A stretch of 64,000 nt of DNA from Clostridium gelidum (GCF_019977655.1 NZ_AP024849.1:5241001-5305000); one strand, 5' to 3'. Positions 27,011-36,489 are shown, numbered from the stretch's first letter. Made by a program: numbers and translations. Notes: generated from the letters alone by a model not told the origin.

Positions 27011-27127
27011 TAAATCATCTCCAATCTTAATAGATATTATTATTTCACATTAAATTGATATTATTCTTTTAATTTGAATATGAAAAATGTAATATATACT
27101 CTTTATATATGTTCTACGATATATATC

Positions 27128-27139
27128 TTGTAAGTACAA
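27128..27139. promoter_or_regulatory. AraR-like box upstream of the small membrane protein
   Basis: TTGTAAGTACAA matches 11 of 12 positions of the TTGTACGTACAA core seen at other AraR-type sites in this window. It could place the small protein and the ChvE-type importer under AraR. Confidence 0.45.
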
Positions 27140-27190
27140 CAATATTTTTTTAATTTCTTACCGGACTAAAAATTTTCGTTTCCTCTTTCT

Positions 27191-27256
27191 TTACATATCC
27201 AGCATGCTTATATCAAGTAAGTAATAGCCTATTTCATCATCTCCATTCTCTTTCAT
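27191..27256 (-). pseudogene. Tiny frame resembling the start of araR
   Basis: Twenty-one codons from ATG 27256 encode MKENGDDEIGYYLLDI then stop soon after. The opening resembles AraR (MKESETKHEIIEKYYIKL) and it stands about 65 bp from an AraR box, as araR does from its own. It may be the remnant of a second araR gene, or a chance short frame. Confidence 0.3.
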
Positions 27257-27319
27257 CTAATAAAACATGCTATAAGTTCTTAATATATTATAACTTTATG
27301 AAATAATACTTGTTAAGAC

Positions 27320-27560
27320 GTTGTACGTACTTGATGTTTTTATTATATATCGTTTTCATCATTATATCAATAGTTTTTCATTTTTTATTTAATAAATAGC
27401 TATAATCCGCTAATATTCTTTTCATTTTAATATTATATGTATAATATTTTTGTATTGTATCAACCCTGTACATACATCTAAATCTCATTTGTATTTATAA
27501 AATTGTATACTAATATCTGTATTTTAATATGTGGAAAAAATATTTACTAATACTTTGATA
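27320..27560. other. Decayed copy of the araR-araA control region
   Basis: GTTGTACGTACTTGATG at 27320 continues with bases closely matching 34480-34545 (TTGATTATATATCC-type, then ATTATATCAATAGTTTTT), and CTGTACATACATCTAAA at 27466 matches 34741-34757. The TATAAT of the araA promoter is TATTGTAT-like here and no araA follows. The spacing between the two blocks is about 115 bp shorter. The rest of 27011-27651 is AT-rich without a recognisable gene. Confidence 0.5.
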
Positions 27561-27651
27561 TACATAAGCTTCATATTTCTTCGCTAGATGATGTTTCTCC
27601 TTAAATTCCTTACATAAGACAACCGTCTCCTAGTTAACGATCCGAAAAGAA

Positions 27652-27690
27652 GCTGTCGCTCCTGATTCAAACTTAATTAGGAGCGACAGC
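27652..27690 (-). terminator. Terminator of the araK end of the pentose cluster
   Basis: 12-bp GC-rich stem (GCTGTCGCTCCT and complement) followed on the minus strand by TTCTTTTC, 25 bp after the araK stop. Confidence 0.85.
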
Positions 27691-27715
27691 CATTCAAGTG
27701 TATTATAATAAATAT

Positions 27716-29323
27716 CTATTTAAGGTTATCTATTGCTGCTCTTTCAATAGCAAGTCCTTTGGTATATCGCTTCATAAATTCGTTAAATCCTTCAACATCC
27801 TTAGGATCTGGATCTATCTTTGTACCAATTTTTCCTGCAAATACTTTCTTTGTGAGATAATCCTCTAATGTCTCATTCTCCACTTTGTTTAGCATATATG
27901 ATGCAAGTATTGCAATCCCCCATGCTCCGCCTTCTCCAGCAGTTTCCATAACAGAAACTGGAGCATCCATTGCAGCTGCCATGATTTTTTGTCCTACATC
28001 TTTAGTCTTAAATAATCCACCATGACCTAAAATTTCATCTAATTGAACTCCTTCTTGCTTAAGAAGAATATCCAAGCCAGTTTTCAATGCACCTAATGAT
28101 GTAAATAAATTAACTCGGATGAAATTAGCTAAGTTGAATTTACTTTCTGGTGAACGCACAAACAATGGACGTCCTTCTTCAAAATTAGTTATATGCTCAC
28201 CTGAAAAATAGTTATAAGCTAATAAGCCACCACAGTCTGAATCTCCTTCAAGTGCCTTATTATATAAAGTTGCAAATAATTTATTCATATCAACTTCCAT
28301 ACCCATTGCTTCTGAGAATTCTTTAAATATTCCAACCCATGCATTAAGGTCTGAAGTACAGTTATTACAGTGAACCATAGCTACTAGGTTACCAGTAGGT
28401 GTTGTAACTAAATCTATTTCTTCATATACCTTTGATAAGTCTTTTTCAAGAACAATCATTGCAAATACAGATGTTCCAGCTGAAACATTACCAGTACGTT
28501 TTGCAACACTGTTAGTTGCAACCATACCTGTTCCTGCATCACCTTCTGGAGGACAAAGTGGAATACCTGGTTTCAACTGTCCTGTCACGTCTAAAAGCTT
28601 TGCTCCTTCGACCGTAAGAACACCAGCATTTTCACCTGCTACCAAAACCTTTGGAAAAATTTCGCCAAGTTTCCATGAGAAGTTTTTAGAAGCAACCAAT
28701 TCATCAAACTGCTCTATCATATGTGCATTATAGTTTTTTGTATCTATATCAATAGGGAACATTCCAGATGCTTCACCAACACCAATAACCTTTTTACCTG
28801 TTAGTTTCCAATGTATATATCCTTCTAAAGTTGTTTGAAAATTAATATCAGATACGTGTTCTTCATCATTTAATATAGCTTGATAAAGATGAGCAATGCT
28901 CCATCTTTGAGGAATATGATATTTAAACAATTTTGTTAATTCTTCTGAAGCGTTTTCAGTAATAGTATTACGCCATGTACGGAATGGTACTAAAAGTTCT
29001 CCATCTTTATTAAAAACCATATAACCATGCATCATGGCACTAAATCCGATTGCGCCTATATTTTGAAGAGTTACTCCATATTTTTGTTTAACATCTTCAG
29101 CCATATTCTTATAACTGTCTTGTACACCAGTCCAAATATCGTCTAAGCTGTAAGTCCATATATTGTTAACATATCTGTTCTCCCAATCATGACTACCAGA
29201 AGCAATAGGTTGGCTATCTTCACCAATCAAAACTGCTTTAATTCGAGTTGAACCAAATTCAATACCAAGTACTGTTTTACCATCGATGATGGCATTTTTT
29301 ATATTATTGATTTCTAGACTCAT
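27716..29323 (-). CDS. araK: FGGY-family ribulokinase of the AraK type
   Basis: Sugar kinase of 535 residues, predicted to phosphorylate L-ribulose to L-ribulose-5-phosphate. N-terminal ATPase-fold motif LGIEFGSTRIKAVLIG, substrate loop region GFSAMMHGYMVF, and C-terminal phosphate motifs GTSVFAM and ETAGEGGAWGIA. It belongs with the clostridial ribulokinase described in C. acetobutylicum as AraK, which is only distantly related to E. coli AraB. GGAGG precedes ATG 29323. No araB of the classic type is present in the cluster, which supports the assignment. It is the last gene of the leftward cluster. Xylulokinase-like activity on other ketoses cannot be excluded. Confidence 0.88.
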   Translation of the reverse strand: MSLEINNIKNAIIDGKTVLGIEFGSTRIKAVLIGEDSQPIASGSHDWENRYVNNIWTYSLDDIWTGVQDSYKNMAEDVKQKYGVTLQNIGAIGFSAMMHGYMVFNKDGELLVPFRTWRNTITENASEELTKLFKYHIPQRWSIAHLYQAILNDEEHVSDINFQTTLEGYIHWKLTGKKVIGVGEASGMFPIDIDTKNYNAHMIEQFDELVASKNFSWKLGEIFPKVLVAGENAGVLTVEGAKLLDVTGQLKPGIPLCPPEGDAGTGMVATNSVAKRTGNVSAGTSVFAMIVLEKDLSKVYEEIDLVTTPTGNLVAMVHCNNCTSDLNAWVGIFKEFSEAMGMEVDMNKLFATLYNKALEGDSDCGGLLAYNYFSGEHITNFEEGRPLFVRSPESKFNLANFIRVNLFTSLGALKTGLDILLKQEGVQLDEILGHGGLFKTKDVGQKIMAAAMDAPVSVMETAGEGGAWGIAILASYMLNKVENETLEDYLTKKVFAGKIGTKIDPDPKDVEGFNEFMKRYTKGLAIERAAIDNLK

Positions 29324-29400
29324 AAAAAAACCTCCATTATATATATTAATTTTGTTTGAATCGTTTACTTTCCTAATATTAAATCAATCTACTTTTAAAT

Positions 29401-29450
29401 GAAAGCAAGTCATGCAGATATATAATTTTATTAAATGCAAAACTTGCTTC
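29401..29450 (-). terminator. Imperfect hairpin between tkt and araK
   Basis: Arms GAAAGCAAGTCATGCA and TGCAAAACTTGCTTC pair imperfectly and resemble the perfect hairpin at 22447, suggesting a shared origin. The T-tract on the minus strand is weak, so it may only reduce read-through from tkt into araK. Confidence 0.45.
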
Positions 29451-29490
29451 AATTATTCTATTACTAGTTACAATATAATCTTGTTTGACA

Positions 29491-29534
29491 AAAAAAGTTC
29501 CGTATTGCAGCATAGCTGCTCTTTTTATATGTGC
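29491..29534. repeat. Stand-alone copy of the CCGTAT hairpin block
   Basis: AAAAAAGTTCCGTATTG followed by GCAGCATAGCTGC and CTTTTTATATGTG. The same block is nested in the repeat at 2080 and present at about 14550. It can form a short stem followed by T residues, so it may act as a terminator in either direction. Confidence 0.6.
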
Positions 29535-29602
29535 ACACTTTTCCTAATTTATATAATTATTTTGTTATTCTCTTTTATATATTATTATTATTTTTGCTTA
29601 GG

Positions 29603-31594
29603 TTATTTAGCTGCAACTTTAACTGCTTTTTGTACAACATTTTCTACAGTAAATCCAAATTGTTTAAATAATGTATCTGCATTTCCTGATGCTCCGAAAG
29701 TATCTAATGAAATAACATCTCCATCAAGACCTACATATTTATGCCATCCAAAACTTGTTAATGCTTCAACAGCAACTCTTGCTCGAACTTTATTTGGTAT
29801 AACTGATTCCTTATAAGCTGCATCTTGAGCTTCAAATAATTCGAATGATGGCATACTTATAACTCTTGCATCTATTCCTTTAGTAGCTAATTCATCAGCT
29901 GCTTTAAATATTAATTCAACTTCTGAACCTGATGCCATAAGAAGTACATCTGGAATCTCCTTCTTAGAATCTTTAAGGATATATCCACCCTTTAATGCTC
30001 TCTTAGGGCATCCATCATATAATGGCAATTTTTGTCTTGTTAAAACTAATGATGTTGGTGTTGTTCCATTAGTTACAGCATAATACCAAGCTGCTGCAGT
30101 TTCCTTTGAATCAGCTGGTCTAAATACTGTCATATTTGGCATACTTCTAAGTGCTGCTAATTGTTCTATTGGTTGATGAGTTGGACCATCTTCCCCAACA
30201 CCAATGCTATCATGAGTTAAAACATAAGCTACAGGAAGATTCATAAGAGCTGATAATCTCATAGCACCCTTCATGTAATCACTGAATACGAAGAATGTTG
30301 AACAGAATACCTTAAGTCCACCATGAACATACATACCATTAACTATAGCTGCCATTGCATGTTCTCTAACTCCAAAGTGAAGGTTTTGTCCGCTTCTGTC
30401 TGTATCTGAGAAATCTCCTTTGCCAGCCATATAAGTTTTATTTGAAGGAGCTAAATCAGCTGATCCTCCTATTAAATTAGGAATTAATTTTGCTAATCTA
30501 TTTATCAATATTCCTGAAGATTCTCTTGTAGCCATTTCTTTATCAAAGCCCCAGAATTCTTCATTATTTAATAAGGCTTCTTTATCTATTTCTCCACTCA
30601 TCCATGCAGCATATTCTTTTGCAAGTTCAGGGTACTCTTTAGAATATTCACTGAATAATTTATTCCAAGTTGATTCTTTTGAAACACCTTTTTCTATGTG
30701 TTCATTCATATTTGTATATACTTCATCTGGTACATAGAAAGCTGGTTCTGTCTTCCAACCTAAGTTTTCCTTCATTGCAATTACATTTGCAGCACCTAGT
30801 GGCTCACCATGAGCTGATGCTTTTCCTTGTTTTGCGGGACATCCAAAACCAATTTGATTTTTGACTATTATAATTGAAGGTTTTGAAGTTTCTGCTTTAG
30901 CTGCTTCTATTGCACTTTCTATTGCATCTATATCATTTCCATCAGCAATTTTTAATACTTGCCAGCCATAAGCTTCATATCTTTTAGCTACATCTTCTCT
31001 AAATGCTATATCAGTACTTCCTTCAATTGAAATATTATTTGAATCATACAATACAACTAATTTTCCAAGTCCTAAAGTTCCTGCAAGTGATGATGCTTCT
31101 CCTGAAATTCCTTCCATAAGGCAGCCGTCTCCACATATTGAATATGTATAGTGATCAATTACACTATATTTTTCTTTATTAAACTTTTCTGCAAGATGTG
31201 CTTCTGCCATAGCCATACCTACTGCATTACATATTCCTTGACCAAGTGGTCCTGTTGTAATTTCAACACCTTTAGTATGACCAAACTCAGGATGTCCTGG
31301 AGTTAAACTTCCTACTTGTCTAAAGTTTTTAATGTCGGAAACCTCTACTCCGTATCCAAATAAATGTAATAATGAATATTCAAGCATTGATCCATGTCCT
31401 GCCGATAATACAAATCTGTCTCTATTATCCCAAGTTGGATTTTTTCCATTATGGTTCATCTTTGCCCATAAAGTAAATGCCATAGTTGCTGCTCCAAGTG
31501 GAAGTCCTGGATGACCAGACTGTGATTTTTCAATTGCATCTGCTGAAAGTACTCTTATTGCATTAATAGATAACTTATCTAATTCTCTACTCAT
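29603..31594 (-). CDS. tkt: Transketolase
   Basis: Thiamine-diphosphate enzyme transferring two-carbon units between pentose and other sugar phosphates, 663 residues from ATG 31594. This start has GAGGAAAAAA before it and begins MSRELDKLSINAIRVLSADAI; an in-frame ATG 12 bases earlier is possible. Motifs: SAGHGSMLEYSLLHL, cofactor-binding GDGCLMEGISGEA...NN, REHAMAAIVNGM and the substrate-phosphate region HDSIGVGEDGPTHQP. It carries pentose-phosphate carbon from arabinose into glycolysis together with the transaldolase 146 bp upstream. Confidence 0.95.
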   Translation of the reverse strand: MSRELDKLSINAIRVLSADAIEKSQSGHPGLPLGAATMAFTLWAKMNHNGKNPTWDNRDRFVLSAGHGSMLEYSLLHLFGYGVEVSDIKNFRQVGSLTPGHPEFGHTKGVEITTGPLGQGICNAVGMAMAEAHLAEKFNKEKYSVIDHYTYSICGDGCLMEGISGEASSLAGTLGLGKLVVLYDSNNISIEGSTDIAFREDVAKRYEAYGWQVLKIADGNDIDAIESAIEAAKAETSKPSIIIVKNQIGFGCPAKQGKASAHGEPLGAANVIAMKENLGWKTEPAFYVPDEVYTNMNEHIEKGVSKESTWNKLFSEYSKEYPELAKEYAAWMSGEIDKEALLNNEEFWGFDKEMATRESSGILINRLAKLIPNLIGGSADLAPSNKTYMAGKGDFSDTDRSGQNLHFGVREHAMAAIVNGMYVHGGLKVFCSTFFVFSDYMKGAMRLSALMNLPVAYVLTHDSIGVGEDGPTHQPIEQLAALRSMPNMTVFRPADSKETAAAWYYAVTNGTTPTSLVLTRQKLPLYDGCPKRALKGGYILKDSKKEIPDVLLMASGSEVELIFKAADELATKGIDARVISMPSFELFEAQDAAYKESVIPNKVRARVAVEALTSFGWHKYVGLDGDVISLDTFGASGNADTLFKQFGFTVENVVQKAVKVAAK

Positions 31595-31740
31595 TTTTTT
31601 CCTCACTTTGCATTATTTATTTTTTATAATATCTGCCTAAATCCGCATTCTACAAGCAAATTCTAAAATTCTGAAATTCTTAAGTTCTTAAGTTCTTAAG
31701 TTCTCGGATAACTATTTATTATTATTTACAAATGATACAT

Positions 31741-32388
31741 TTATTTACCGAAAGCTGCAGCCCAATCTGCCTTAAACTTTTCTAATCCTTGATCTGTTAG
31801 TGGATGTTTTATCATTTGTAGAACTAAGCTATAAGGTATTGTTGAAATATCTGCTCCAGCTTGTGCTGCTTGAATAACATGAATTGGATTTCTTACGCTA
31901 GCTGCAATTATTTCTGTTTCTATTCCATGAATTGCAAATATATCTGCGATATTTCTAACTAGTTCCATTCCATCCATAGATATATCATCTATTCTTCCTA
32001 AAAATGGACTTACATATGTTGCTCCTGAATTCGCTGCAAGTAATGCTTGTGTTACTGAGAATATTAAAGTTACATTTGTTTTAATTCCTTCTTTAGATAA
32101 AACTTTAGTTGCCTTAAGTCCTTCTGCTGTCATTGGAATTTTTACAATCATGTTCTTATGAATTTTAGCAATTTCTCTTCCTTCTTTAATCATCCCTTGT
32201 GCATCTTCACTTATAACTTCTCCACTTATTGGTCCATCTACTATTTCTGTTATTTCTTTTATAACTTCATTGAAATCTCTACCTTCTTTTGCAATTAAAG
32301 ATGGATTTGTAGTTACCCCACATATTACTCCCATTTCATTTGCTTCTTTAATATGTTCTATGTTTGCTGTGTCTAAAAAAAATCTCAT
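31741..32388 (-). CDS. tal: Transaldolase of the short (TalC/FSA-like) type
   Basis: Single TIM-barrel domain, 215 residues. The Schiff-base Lys is Lys83 in IVKIPMTAEG; other family motifs are FLDTANI, GVTTNPSLIAKEG and PFLGRIDDISMDG. The length is that of the small transaldolase / fructose-6-phosphate aldolase group rather than the 320-residue classical enzyme. Clostridial members in pentose operons are usually transaldolases, but aldolase activity cannot be ruled out from sequence. ATG 32388 follows GAGGAG. It lies between araD and tkt. Confidence 0.92.
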   Translation of the reverse strand: MRFFLDTANIEHIKEANEMGVICGVTTNPSLIAKEGRDFNEVIKEITEIVDGPISGEVISEDAQGMIKEGREIAKIHKNMIVKIPMTAEGLKATKVLSKEGIKTNVTLIFSVTQALLAANSGATYVSPFLGRIDDISMDGMELVRNIADIFAIHGIETEIIAASVRNPIHVIQAAQAGADISTIPYSLVLQMIKHPLTDQGLEKFKADWAAAFGK

Positions 32389-32520
32389 TTTATTAACATC
32401 TCCTCTTTAATTATTGCTTATATAAATTATCCTATACATAAGTAGAATTTCAAAATAGGAGTTCCAATCTTGATTTTGAAATTCTTCTTACAATATGGAA
32501 TTTCTTTATGTTATAAGTTC

Positions 32521-33207
32521 TTATTGTCCATAATATGCATTTGCACCATGTTTTCTAAGATAGTGTTTATCTAAAAGATGTTGTTTAACACCTTCTACCT
32601 CTTTGTTTAAAGTCATAGTTTTATATGCAATTTCAGCTACTTTATCTAATACTACTGCATTATAAACTGCTGAATTCGCATCTTTTCCCCAAGCAAATGG
32701 TCCATGATTTTTAACTACAATAGCTGGAATTTCTAATGGATTTTTATCTCCAATTGTTTCTACTATTACGTTTCCTGTTTCTTTTTCATATTCTCCACTA
32801 ATTTCTTCATTAGTCAAATCACGAGTACAAGGAATATCTCCATAGAAATAATCTGCATGAGTTGTTCCAAATGCTGGTATAGACATTCCTGCTTGAGCAA
32901 AAGTTGTTGCCCAGTCTGAGTGAGTATGAACAACTCCACCAATACTTGGATAAGTCTTATACATAACTAAATGAGTTGGTGTATCAGTAGACGGTTTATA
33001 TTTTCCTTCTACAACATTTCCATCCAAGTCAACAACTACCATATCTTCTGCTTTCATAGTATCGTAATCAACACCACTTGGTTTTATTACTACTAATCCA
33101 CTTTCTCTATCAATTTCACTAACATTTCCCCAAGTATAAATTACCATTCCTTTTCTTTGAAGTTCCATATTTGCTTCGTAAACTTTCTCTTTTAATTTCT
33201 CTAACAT
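32521..33207 (-). CDS. araD: L-ribulose-5-phosphate 4-epimerase
   Basis: Zinc-dependent class II aldolase-fold enzyme, 228 residues, converting L-ribulose-5-phosphate to D-xylulose-5-phosphate. Metal ligands appear in HTHSDW and NHGPFAWG, and the catalytic-acid region in GTTHADYFYGDIPC. The C-terminus LRKHGANAYYGQ is typical of AraD. ATG 33207 follows AAGGAGG. An AraR-type box at 33222-33242 lies in the leader just ahead of the ribosome site, so repression could act directly on this transcript. It is the first enzyme gene after araR on the minus strand. Confidence 0.95.
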   Translation of the reverse strand: MLEKLKEKVYEANMELQRKGMVIYTWGNVSEIDRESGLVVIKPSGVDYDTMKAEDMVVVDLDGNVVEGKYKPSTDTPTHLVMYKTYPSIGGVVHTHSDWATTFAQAGMSIPAFGTTHADYFYGDIPCTRDLTNEEISGEYEKETGNVIVETIGDKNPLEIPAIVVKNHGPFAWGKDANSAVYNAVVLDKVAEIAYKTMTLNKEVEGVKQHLLDKHYLRKHGANAYYGQ

Positions 33208-33221
33208 AAATTACCTCCTTG

Positions 33222-33242
33222 TTGTATGTATGTACGTACAAG
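33222..33242. promoter_or_regulatory. AraR box in the araD leader
   Basis: TTGTATGTATGTACGTACAA contains the palindrome TTGTACGTACATACAA on the minus strand, the best-conserved AraR-type site here. It lies about 15 bp before the araD start, overlapping the 5' end of the transcript. Confidence 0.75.
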
Positions 33243-33339
33243 AGTACATAATATAATATTAACACTTTATTTAATAATACATATATGTTAAAATTTATCT
33301 TTGCCTTAGTGATTAAAAAATGTAAAGCAAAGATAAAAA

Positions 33340-34413
33340 TTAAACTCTAGAACAAGATTCTCTAACAATAAGCTCAGCATTATATGTATATTGAGGCTTA
33401 TCTATTCTTCCTTCAATCATATCAATAATACATTTTGCTGCGTTTATTCCCATTTCTTCTTTGGGATGCTTTATTGTTGTAAGTTTAACATCTGATGAAA
33501 CTGCCAAGCTAGAATCATCAAAACTTACAATTGATAAATCTTTCGGTATTACTATACCTTCTTTTCTACAATTATCTATTACTCTTAAAGCAACTTTGTC
33601 ATTATAGCAAACAATTGCTGTTGGTCTATCTTCAAGATTTAATATCTTTTTAGTAAATTGGTCTATATACATTTCTTGATTATCAGTTATAAATTCGCCT
33701 ACTATATTTTTATTAAAAGTTAGATTATATTCATTAAGAGCTTTTATATAACCTTTTCTACGTTTTTCACCTTGTAAATCATCGGCTTTAAATATTGCAG
33801 CAATATTCTTATGCCCAAGTTCTAACAAATAATTTGTTAGTTTATATCCACCTTGTTCATCATCCACTATAATGAAAGCTGCATTTTCTTCATCACAATT
33901 AGTATTTATTGCAATATATTTAATATTGTTCTTTTCTAATTTTTTTATGCACTCATGATGCAAATTATTTATAGTGCTTTGTGCTGGTTCTATTATTAAT
34001 CCAGCTATATCTTGATTGATAATATTTTCAAAACAAATTCTTTCATTTTCAATATCATTATTACTATTAAATAACAATAAATTATATCCTTTTTTTCTCA
34101 GCTCTTCTTCTATACCCGATATAATTTTAGGAAAGATATAATCTGATATATATGTTGTAAGTACAGCGACATTTTTCTTAATTTCATTTGTTTTCTTATT
34201 AGAGTAAAAACTGCCTTTTCCTCTTTCTTTAAATATCCATCCTTCTTGTACTAAATAACTAAGGGATTGCCTTACAGTATGCCGGCTTACATTAAATTGA
34301 GTGGCTATTTCATGTTCAGAAGGTAATTGTTCTCCTGGCAAAGCCTTGTTTCCTTCTATGAGCTTTATATAATATTTTTCAATAATCTCGTGTTTTGTTT
34401 CAGATTCTTTCAT
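33340..34413 (-). CDS. araR: Arabinose repressor AraR (GntR head, LacI-type sensor)
   Basis: Transcription factor of 357 residues. The N-terminal winged helix-turn-helix of the GntR family (about 8-75: LPSEHEIATQFNVSRHTVRQSL) is fused to a LacI/GalR-type effector domain (about 80-355: YKLTNYLLELGHKNIAAIF, PTAIVCYNDKVAL, SIVSFDDSSLA). This hybrid architecture is diagnostic of AraR, which releases DNA on binding L-arabinose. ATG 34413 has GGAAG about 12 bases upstream. The box GTTGTACGCACTTGAT at 34480 suggests autoregulation. It is divergent from araA. Confidence 0.94.
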   Translation of the reverse strand: MKESETKHEIIEKYYIKLIEGNKALPGEQLPSEHEIATQFNVSRHTVRQSLSYLVQEGWIFKERGKGSFYSNKKTNEIKKNVAVLTTYISDYIFPKIISGIEEELRKKGYNLLLFNSNNDIENERICFENIINQDIAGLIIEPAQSTINNLHHECIKKLEKNNIKYIAINTNCDEENAAFIIVDDEQGGYKLTNYLLELGHKNIAAIFKADDLQGEKRRKGYIKALNEYNLTFNKNIVGEFITDNQEMYIDQFTKKILNLEDRPTAIVCYNDKVALRVIDNCRKEGIVIPKDLSIVSFDDSSLAVSSDVKLTTIKHPKEEMGINAAKCIIDMIEGRIDKPQYTYNAELIVRESCSRV

Positions 34414-34479
34414 TATTTATCAACTACTTCCATTCAAATAGAGTATGCACTACTTTTCTTAATATATTAAATTTCAGAA

Positions 34480-34495
34480 GTTGTACGCACTTGAT
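34480..34495. promoter_or_regulatory. AraR box upstream of araR
   Basis: GTTGTACGCACTTGAT, a degenerate version of the TTGTACGTACAA core, 67 bp before the araR start. The same sequence with a perfect GTACGTAC core occurs at 27320. Confidence 0.55.
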
Positions 34496-34708
34496 GATTT
34501 GATTATATATCCATTTTATTATTATATCAATAGTTTTTACGAATTATTTATTTAATTAAATTGAAATATCTCACTGTATCGTATGTTTTTACTAATAGAT
34601 TATACAACACAGTCTTTAAATAAATCATCAATAATAAGTCCATCTTAATATGTACTCTATTTTTCTTTTGTTTTATAAAAAATTATTAATAAACTTTTTA
34701 TTTCCCCC

Positions 34709-34754
34709 TTGTATGTACAACATTATTGTATTATAATATGCTTGTACATACATC
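34709..34754 (+). promoter_or_regulatory. araA promoter with two AraR boxes
   Basis: A -35 element TTGTAT (34709-34714) and -10 element TATAAT (34732-34737) are spaced by 17 bases. The first operator TTGTATGTACAA (34709-34720) covers the -35 element and the second, TTGTACATACATC (34742-34754), sits at the transcription start. Paired operators on both sides of the core promoter fit looping or cooperative repression by AraR. The galM promoter at 45809 has the same design. The remainder of 34414-34826 is AT-rich. Confidence 0.8.
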
Positions 34755-34826
34755 TAAACTTGTTTGTGTATATGAAAAAGTATATTTAAATCCGATAAAT
34801 ATTTTATTATGTAGGAGGAATGTTAA

Positions 34827-36293
34827 ATGATAAAGTTAAAAAATTATGAATTTTGGTTTGTTACAGGAAGTCAACCTCTTTATGGTCCTGAAGTAATAGA
34901 TCAAGTATCTGATAACACTAAAAAAATTGTTGAAGGGTTAAATTCAAAGAATTTACCTTATAAAATTGTATTTAAAACAGTTGCTACTAATTCTGATTCA
35001 ATCAGAAAAGTATGTAATGATGCTAATACTGCTGAAAATTGTGCAGGTATAATCACTTGGATGCATACATTCTCACCAGCTAAAATGTGGATTCATGGTT
35101 TAATTGAACTTAGAAAGCCATTACTTCACCTTCATACTCAATTTAATAAAGAAATTCCATGGGGAACAATTGATATGGACTTCATGAACTTAAACCAAGC
35201 AGCTCATGGAGATAGAGAATTTGGATATATTGGAGCTAGACTTGATATAGCTCGTAAAATAGTAGTTGGTCACTGGACAGATGCTTCTGTTGCAGCTGAT
35301 ATAGCTAAGTGGATGGCTCCTGCTGTTGCTGTTACTGAAGGACGTAGCATTAAAGTTGCTCGTTTTGGAGATAACATGAGAGATGTTGCAGTTACTGATG
35401 GTGATAGAATTGAAGCTGAAATCAAATTTGGTTGGACTATAGATTATTATGGTGTTGGTGATTTGGTTGAATCAATGACTAAAGTTACTGAAGGTCAAAT
35501 TGATGGACTTATGGCTGAATATAAATCATTATATGATATAGATCCTAAGGCTTCTATAGATTCAATTCGTGAGCAAGCTAAAATTGAAATTGGTATAAGA
35601 ACTTTCTTAGATTCAAAAGGATATACTGCTTTCACAACTAACTTCCAAGCACTTCATGGATTGAAACAACTTCCAGGACTTGCTGCTCAACATTTAATGG
35701 CTGAGGGTTATGGATTTGGTGCTGAAGGAGATTGGAAAACTGCTGCACTTCTTAGAGCTATGAAAATCATGGCTGAAGGAAAAGGCACAGGTTTAATGGA
35801 AGATTATACTTATAATCTTGATTCTGAAAACGGACTAATTCTTGGTGCACATATGCTTGAAATTTGTCCAACACTTGCTGCAACTAAACCAGTTATTGAA
35901 GTACATCCACTTGGAATTGGAGATAAAGAAGATCCTGCTCGTTTAGTATTTAAAGGAGCTTCAGGTCCTGCAGTTGCTGCTTCATTAATAGATATGGGTA
36001 ACAGATTCCGTCTAATTGTTAACAGTGTTGATTGTGTTGAAGTAACTGAAGATATGCCTAATTTACCAGTAGCAAGCGTTCTTTGGAAACCACAACCATC
36101 ATTAAAAGAAGGTGCTAAAGCATGGATTATTGCTGGTGGTGCTCACCATACTAGTTTCTCATTCATAGTTGATGAAGAACAATTAGTAGACTGGGCTGAT
36201 ATGGTTGGTATCGAATGTGTATTAATTAATAATGATACTAAACTTTCAACTTTCAAAAATGAATTAAAATTTGCTAGCGTTGCTTGGAAATAA
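34827..36293 (+). CDS. araA: L-arabinose isomerase
   Basis: Manganese-dependent isomerase converting L-arabinose to L-ribulose, 488 residues, close to the usual 500. The catalytic and metal residues are in conserved settings: AEGDW (Glu306 equivalent), MEDYTY (Glu333), GAHMLEICP (His350) and GGAHHT (His450). AGGAGG lies 8 bases before ATG 34827. It is transcribed alone from an AraR-controlled promoter and followed by a strong terminator. Codons favour the local optimal set (TCA, CTT, GGA), in keeping with high expression. It supplies the substrate for the AraK kinase. Confidence 0.97.
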   Translation: MIKLKNYEFWFVTGSQPLYGPEVIDQVSDNTKKIVEGLNSKNLPYKIVFKTVATNSDSIRKVCNDANTAENCAGIITWMHTFSPAKMWIHGLIELRKPLLHLHTQFNKEIPWGTIDMDFMNLNQAAHGDREFGYIGARLDIARKIVVGHWTDASVAADIAKWMAPAVAVTEGRSIKVARFGDNMRDVAVTDGDRIEAEIKFGWTIDYYGVGDLVESMTKVTEGQIDGLMAEYKSLYDIDPKASIDSIREQAKIEIGIRTFLDSKGYTAFTTNFQALHGLKQLPGLAAQHLMAEGYGFGAEGDWKTAALLRAMKIMAEGKGTGLMEDYTYNLDSENGLILGAHMLEICPTLAATKPVIEVHPLGIGDKEDPARLVFKGASGPAVAASLIDMGNRFRLIVNSVDCVEVTEDMPNLPVASVLWKPQPSLKEGAKAWIIAGGAHHTSFSFIVDEEQLVDWADMVGIECVLINNDTKLSTFKNELKFASVAWK

Positions 36294-36450
36294 TTCATTA
36301 TTATTTGCTCTCATAATCTAATTCATATATAAAATAGTAAATCTTAGTGTTATTAATATAATAAACTCATTATTTAATTAATCATACCCCTGATTAAAAA
36401 TAGATACTCTTTCAAAATACTATTATTTACTATTTCTCACAATTTTAAAA

Positions 36451-36487
36451 AAGATAAAGTCTGTTTCCCAGACTTTATCTTTTTTTA
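36451..36487 (+). terminator. araA terminator
   Basis: Perfect 13-bp stem (AAGATAAAGTCTG and complement) with a 5-base loop followed by seven T, 158 bp after the araA stop. Confidence 0.9.
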
Positions 36488-36489
36488 TA

